Shown here: positions 20,198-23,844 of the stretch, one piece after another
Layout of the letters: each line of letters begins with the position of its first letter
Numbering within the stretch: the stretch's first letter is position 1
Assembly (NCBI GenBank): GCA_000310025.1
Contig: FN649748.1
Coordinates: 1,497,486 to 1,521,329 of the forward strand
DNA length: 23,844 nucleotides
Origin: Ectocarpus siliculosus
Taxonomy: Eukaryota > Sar > Phaeophyceae > Ectocarpales > Ectocarpaceae
Reading direction: 5' to 3'
Translations under genes and position numbers: made by a program
Notes under the pieces: generated by a model
What the model was told of the DNA's origin: nothing
Database searches by the model: none
Seen by the model: only the letters and a program-made list of their open reading frames with translations

Positions 20198-20856
20198 GTG
20201 AGCTCTCTTTTTCGAACGCCTGTGCTGCTCTGCACCGGCAGGTCGTTGGTGTTTGTTGGCTTTTACTTTCCCCCCAGTGAAAGAAGAGGACGTATCCGTT
20301 GCTGTGGCGATTGCGCGCTCTTTCGTAGCCGCAGGACTTCTTGTGACTACCAATATAACCTTGCACAGAGAGGTTTGGTGGGCGATTGAACTCCCTTGGC
20401 GATTGCATCACTGATGCTGTCGTGCAGACGAAAACCTGGCATTGGGAGTTGGAAAACGTGCACAAAAGCGCGCACAAACACCGACACACCCAATTTTTTC
20501 AATTTCGCCGCGCCAACTCTTGCTCCCACAACAACAGCAGTGTGGTTGCAGGAGGGGGGGTAGGTTGACCAACAGCAATAGCGCGCTCTATGCATAAAAC
20601 AAATAAAGCCTCCCGACAGGCTGGTGGGTTGCTGCTACATAGGATTCGCCCGGGTGGCATGTTTCCCTTTGGTGTTGTCGCTAAGCATAAGGAAACACGA
20701 TACCTGTAGCAACACCTTTCTACCCGCCAAGGCGCTGCTGTAATTACACCCGTAAGCCTTGATCTTACACCCTGTTTCCCGAACCCCGCTGTCAAACATG
20801 CTGCTGTTGCTGCTGCCGGTTGCTTGCTTTCTCTTGGTTGGACGCAATTCGGGGGG

Positions 20857-20888
<32 letters not shown>

Positions 20889-23019
20889 GCCATGCGAGCC
20901 ATGTTCGAACCCCCTCCGCCACTGGAGTTCAAGAAGAGCGTCTGCAAGCGAAAGCCTCCCACGGTGGAGGGGGTGGCGGCGATGCTCAAGGGCAAGGGCG
21001 CGGCCAATCTCTTCGAGAAGGGGGTGCCCCCGCCGCCCGAGAAGTTTGAAACCCCTAGGCAGAAGCACGCCCGGATCGCCGCAGCGAAGAAGAAGGTGCG
21101 CATATGTTGGCGTTAAATCTCTGGTTGAGACGGCTTACTTTAATTGTTTTTCCTCCGGTGTGCTTGCCCCCTCTTCCCACCCGCGTGTCGGTTGTCGTGT
21201 GTGTGTGTTATGATTTGCATCGACCGCGCTAACCGGCTGACCAATGAAAAGACGTCAGTCTGAGTGCGGTTGAAAGCACAAAATGCTTCTAAAGGCCGTG
21301 ATCTGGGACCCCGTGAGGGGGCGTCATGGGGGAGGCTATGCTACTCTCTGCGTGTGTATGTGTGCGTGCGTTGTTTCATCAGTATGGATTGCGCTTGCCC
21401 GGCGGTCTTGGACGCCAGGCTTACCTATAGGAGATTCGAGCATGAGTGCTCATGTCATTGGGAGTATGTTTCAAACCGCGTTCTTTTGACTTTTAAGACA
21501 ACGAAAGCAAAGGAGAAGTGATCGATGCAGAGGTCGAAAGGACAACGTCCAAGATGCACAGGGCGACCTGCAAAGGCTGACTTAGCTTCGTATTGCTCGT
21601 TTGGCCCCCGGCGGATGATTGTCGCAACCGCATTGAACACCCTGAGGTTCGCATCTGCCAAAGCAGGGCTCAGTAGACCCGAGTCGAAGAGCCAAACATT
21701 AGCTGGATGTGTTGTTGCGCACCATGAGGTGACAAGAGTATCGAACACCACACGCAAATATCTTTTTCAGGCTGCAGGCAATCAGCAGCGCACACGAAGA
21801 ATACCAAGACCCACTTGCCCATAAGCACGACTGGCAACCAAGGACACAAGAGCGCATAAAACTCGCGCACGCACGCGTTACCACGCACACGTCCGTCAAG
21901 TACACTCATCTGAGAACATGGGTCGGGGATCAGTCCGGATGCTGTGCAGGCACCGCTGGTTGCAAGCCGGGACGGGTTTTATCGTGAACACACGAACAGC
22001 CATGACCACCACCACCACCTCAAAATCGCAAAACTTGAACCGCAACGGCATGTACTCGCACCGAACAACATATTCAACCATATGTACTCGCACCCAACAA
22101 ACACGCGCGCCATGTTCAACGGGCACAGACCGATGAGGAAGGCCTAAAGGACAAAATTTCCAAGTGGAATCCGAAGGACGACCCTAAGACCAAGGGCGAC
22201 GCGTACAAGACCCTTTTTATCGCCAAGATCAGCTACGACACCACCGAGAAGAAGCTGCGCAGGGAGTTCGAGCAGTTCGGCCGCATCCAGTCGATCCGCA
22301 TGGTGCAGGACGAGGACGGCAAGCCTAGGGGGTGAGTAAGCATGAGACGGTCAGAAAAAGAGAGGCAGACAGGCAGGCAGAGAGAGAGACAGAGGCAGAG
22401 GCAGACAGAGAGATCGCCATCTGTCTCTACAGTGGTGTTAAAAGTTACAAGACATGGCCAAGCTCGATTCCCTCCTGCTTCTCTGTTCTTGTGCGTCCTG
22501 TTTGCTACGAATTCCCCCCGGAGTTCGAGCAAGCACGCGCGTGAGCCTCTCGTGGGCCGCCGTCAATGTTTGCTTTTGCACCAAGCGCTGCAGATTCAAG
22601 ACTGTTCGCTGCTGCTGCTCATGTAGTAGTGTTTGCTGCAGCTCTCTCAGAAGTGTGGCAGAGTTTTTCTTTGAACACAGCAGTATTCGTCCACTGCTAC
22701 GGCTGCTGGTTGGTTGTGCCCACATATCTCGCCTCCTGTCTGCAAATCCATCTTGTGTGTGATACATGAGCAACCAGCCAGGCGCATGTCCAATGGATAC
22801 ATTCGCCCACGGCACACAAACTCACCCTCGAAGCTAATAGTAGTAAAGAGCACACCCACGTTCACTGTCCCCAACGTGCGTGTGTGTAGCTACGCCTTCG
22901 TGGAGTACGAGAACGAGGACGACATGCGCGTGGCCTACAAGAGAGGAGACGGCCGCAAGATCGACGGCCGCCGCGTCCTCGTGGACGTGGAGCGCGGCCG
23001 CACCGTGCGCAACTGGCTG
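20122..23019 (+). CDS. U1 small nuclear ribonucleoprotein 70 kDa (U1-70K), 3' incomplete
   Basis: Core protein of the U1 snRNP. It binds stem-loop I of U1 snRNA through its RRM and supports 5' splice-site recognition in the nucleus. Four coding exons are in the window: 20122-20197, 20890-21095, 22129-22331 and 22890-23019. All phases agree and give 205 residues so far. The N-terminal part has [10 protein letters not shown], matching the conserved LF-x-P-x-PPLE segment of U1-70K. It is followed by a basic helix ([13 protein letters not shown]), KWNPKDDP and GDAYKT. The RRM shows RNP2 LFIAKI (123-128) and RNP1 RGYAFVEY (161-168), then [20 protein letters not shown], the signature just after the RRM. 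The last exon ends in NWL before a GTGAGT donor. The conserved PRRLGGG segment and the Arg-rich tail must lie beyond the right edge. Start codon choice rests on phase and context (GCCACGATGA). Confidence 0.93.
20858..20889 (+). repeat. (AAC)10 ending in the U1-70K exon 2 acceptor
   Basis: Ten AAC units (20858-20887) are followed at once by the acceptor AG (20888-20889). The pyrimidine tract (TTGCTTGCTTTCTCTTGG) lies upstream of the repeat, so the repeat sets the distance from branch site to AG. Confidence 0.85.
20890..21095 (+). CDS. U1-70K exon 2
   Basis: Two bases plus 68 codons, from the acceptor AACAG to AAG|GTGCGC. It encodes [10 protein letters not shown] and the basic helix before the RRM. 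Confidence 0.85.
21217..21262 (+). repeat. R2 repeat, copy 3 (U1-70K intron 2)
   Basis: 46 bases, 44 identical to R2 copy 1 of the protease gene and in the same orientation relative to transcription. It is preceded by a TG repeat and contains CTAAC, a good branch-point match, but lies about 870 bases from the exon 3 acceptor. Confidence 0.9.
22129..22331 (+). CDS. U1-70K exon 3: first half of the RRM
   Basis: 67 codons plus two bases, acceptor CACAG, donor GTGAGT. It encodes [19 protein letters not shown], then [20 protein letters not shown] and the loop up to GKPR; a split Gly codon is completed in exon 4. Confidence 0.95.
22361..22412 (+). repeat. GA/GGCA-rich simple repeat in U1-70K intron 3
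   Basis: Interrupted AGAGGCAGAC/AGGCAGGCAG/AGAGAGAGAC units just after the exon 3 donor. No function is apparent. Confidence 0.7.
22890..23019 (+). CDS. U1-70K exon 4: RNP1 and end of the RRM
   Basis: One base plus 43 codons, acceptor GTGTAG, donor CTG|GTGAGT. It encodes [20 protein letters not shown] and [20 protein letters not shown], nearly invariant in U1-70K of plants, animals and fungi. Confidence 0.96.
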
Positions 23020-23599
23020 GTGAGTCCCGAGCCGACTGAATTGATCGTGATGACTTCTGAACGTGGAGACATATCTCGGTGTCCTTATCGTCATAGTTAT
23101 GGACATTGAAACATTCGCTCGTTGTCTTGTGTCGTCTCTTTCGGCCTTATAGCTTTTTGTCTGGCCGCGCGCTGGAGCTTTTCTCATGCCTTTTGCTGGC
23201 AGACAGGCAAGAAGGGGTCTCTCGGTACATTGTGGTGCATGTCCAAAGCTCTCGCTGGGCACCCGTTACACAGTACCATGCTCGACGCCTACGAGACGTG
23301 AGGACTGGCTCTGTGTCCCGGGGGCATGTACCCCGAATAGAAAACACGCCGAGCCAGTGTTGAAAGCCGTTGTTGAAGTCGCGGGTTCCCAAAAATGAAA
23401 ATACGAGAGAGGAATGGACGAGAAAAACCCGGCGGCCTCCTTTCAAACGTGTCTCCCGCTGCTGGCGACAACTGTAGATGGAGCTGATCACATGGGCCAT
23501 CCTATGTACTCATGTTGCTTCGTCGGGATGACTCACAGCAGTTGGTTCAAGGTCAAATGAACTCGGCAACAACAAGTGATCGTTACTCCTCCCCCTCCG

Positions 23600-23735
23600 G
23601 TTCACCCCTGTGAAACGTTGCCTGAGCCGGCGAAACCTCGGTATCGCTCCGTCCCGGCTTTGTAGGGATGGGAGGTCAATGTCAATGGCCAAACGACTCC
23701 GGCATGCACGACTATGAGTATACCCCCCTCCCCCC
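23600..23735 (+). repeat. R1 repeat, copy C (U1-70K intron 4)
   Basis: Inverted on the plus strand relative to copies A and B, but in the same sense relative to its host gene. The core is 23647-23703 with a 6-base duplication (ATTGAC). It continues with CATGCACGACTATGAGTATACC and a C/T-rich tract, as in copy A. Confidence 0.85.
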
Positions 23736-23814
23736 TCCTCCGGCGCTCGTGCACCATGTTTGTGTGTGCAGGTGGTGTACGCGAAACACGTCTTCTGCGT
23801 AATGAAAAGCCCCG

Positions 23815-23844
23815 ACGCAAAACATGAGTACCCCGCCCCCCCCC
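23815..23844 (+). repeat. Intron-end motif ATGAGTA + C-run at the window edge
   Basis: GACGCAAAACATGAGTACC then a C-rich run to the edge. It matches the string before the exon 12 acceptor of the protease, which suggests the next U1-70K exon begins just past the window. Confidence 0.5.

Noticed and set aside
21210-21270. Box C/D snoRNA in U1-70K intron 2 around R2 copy 3
   Set aside because: A CTGA string is present, but there is no good C box and no terminal stem, and the other R2 copies lack both.
23772-23844. Next U1-70K exon after GTGTGTGCAG at 23762-23771
   Set aside because: The translation (VVYAKHVFC...) does not resemble the expected PRRLGGG segment, so this is taken as intron.
1-23844. 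tRNA, rRNA or CRISPR array
   Set aside because: No cloverleaf with a proper T-loop, no rRNA-like block, and no spacer-repeat pattern was seen. The tandem repeats lack unique spacers.

Overview
The window looks like nuclear DNA of a brown alga, most likely Ectocarpus or a close relative. This is inferred from several things. The genes are dense in introns of about 260 to 1,400 bases with GTGAGT/GTAAGT-type donors. Glycine-, alanine- and serine-rich inserts sit inside otherwise conserved domains. Simple repeats are abundant, and there is an ankyrin-type gene with the short GHLxVLxWxxxNGCPWD unit common in brown algae and their phaeoviruses. No database search was possible, so the species is not proven.

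Layout: bases 1-3081 hold no gene I can support. Bases 3082-4380 (+) hold an ankyrin-repeat gene with an F-box-like N-terminus, broken by in-frame stops and a frameshift. Bases 4381-7431 hold no recognisable gene; their right end probably contains the 3' UTR of the next gene. Bases 7432-19671 (-) hold one large gene that I reassembled as 12 coding exons whose splice phases all agree (about 1,643 codons). It is a USP37-like ubiquitin-specific protease with an N-terminal PH-like domain, the complete catalytic signature (Cys box, QQDAHEFL, zinc ribbon, His box, Asp), two ubiquitin-interacting motifs and an NZF zinc finger inside the catalytic fold. Bases 20122-23019 (+) hold the first four coding exons of the U1 snRNP 70 kDa protein (U1-70K); the gene runs off the right edge.

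The two intact genes are divergent. Their proposed start codons lie only 450 bases apart, so they probably share a bidirectional promoter. U1-70K recognises 5' splice sites in the U1 snRNP. The protease is expected to remove ubiquitin from nuclear substrates. No direct functional link between them is shown by the sequence.

The most unusual signal is in the introns. Two unrelated short repeat families (R1 and R2) and a short 'ATGAGTA + C-run' motif occur only in introns of these two genes, always in the same orientation relative to transcription, and often close to a 3' splice site. One R1 duplication carries a copy of a real splice acceptor plus six exon bases, making a decoy acceptor in the same intron. 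This pattern resembles intron-borne (introner-like) sequence and is the best candidate here for something undescribed.
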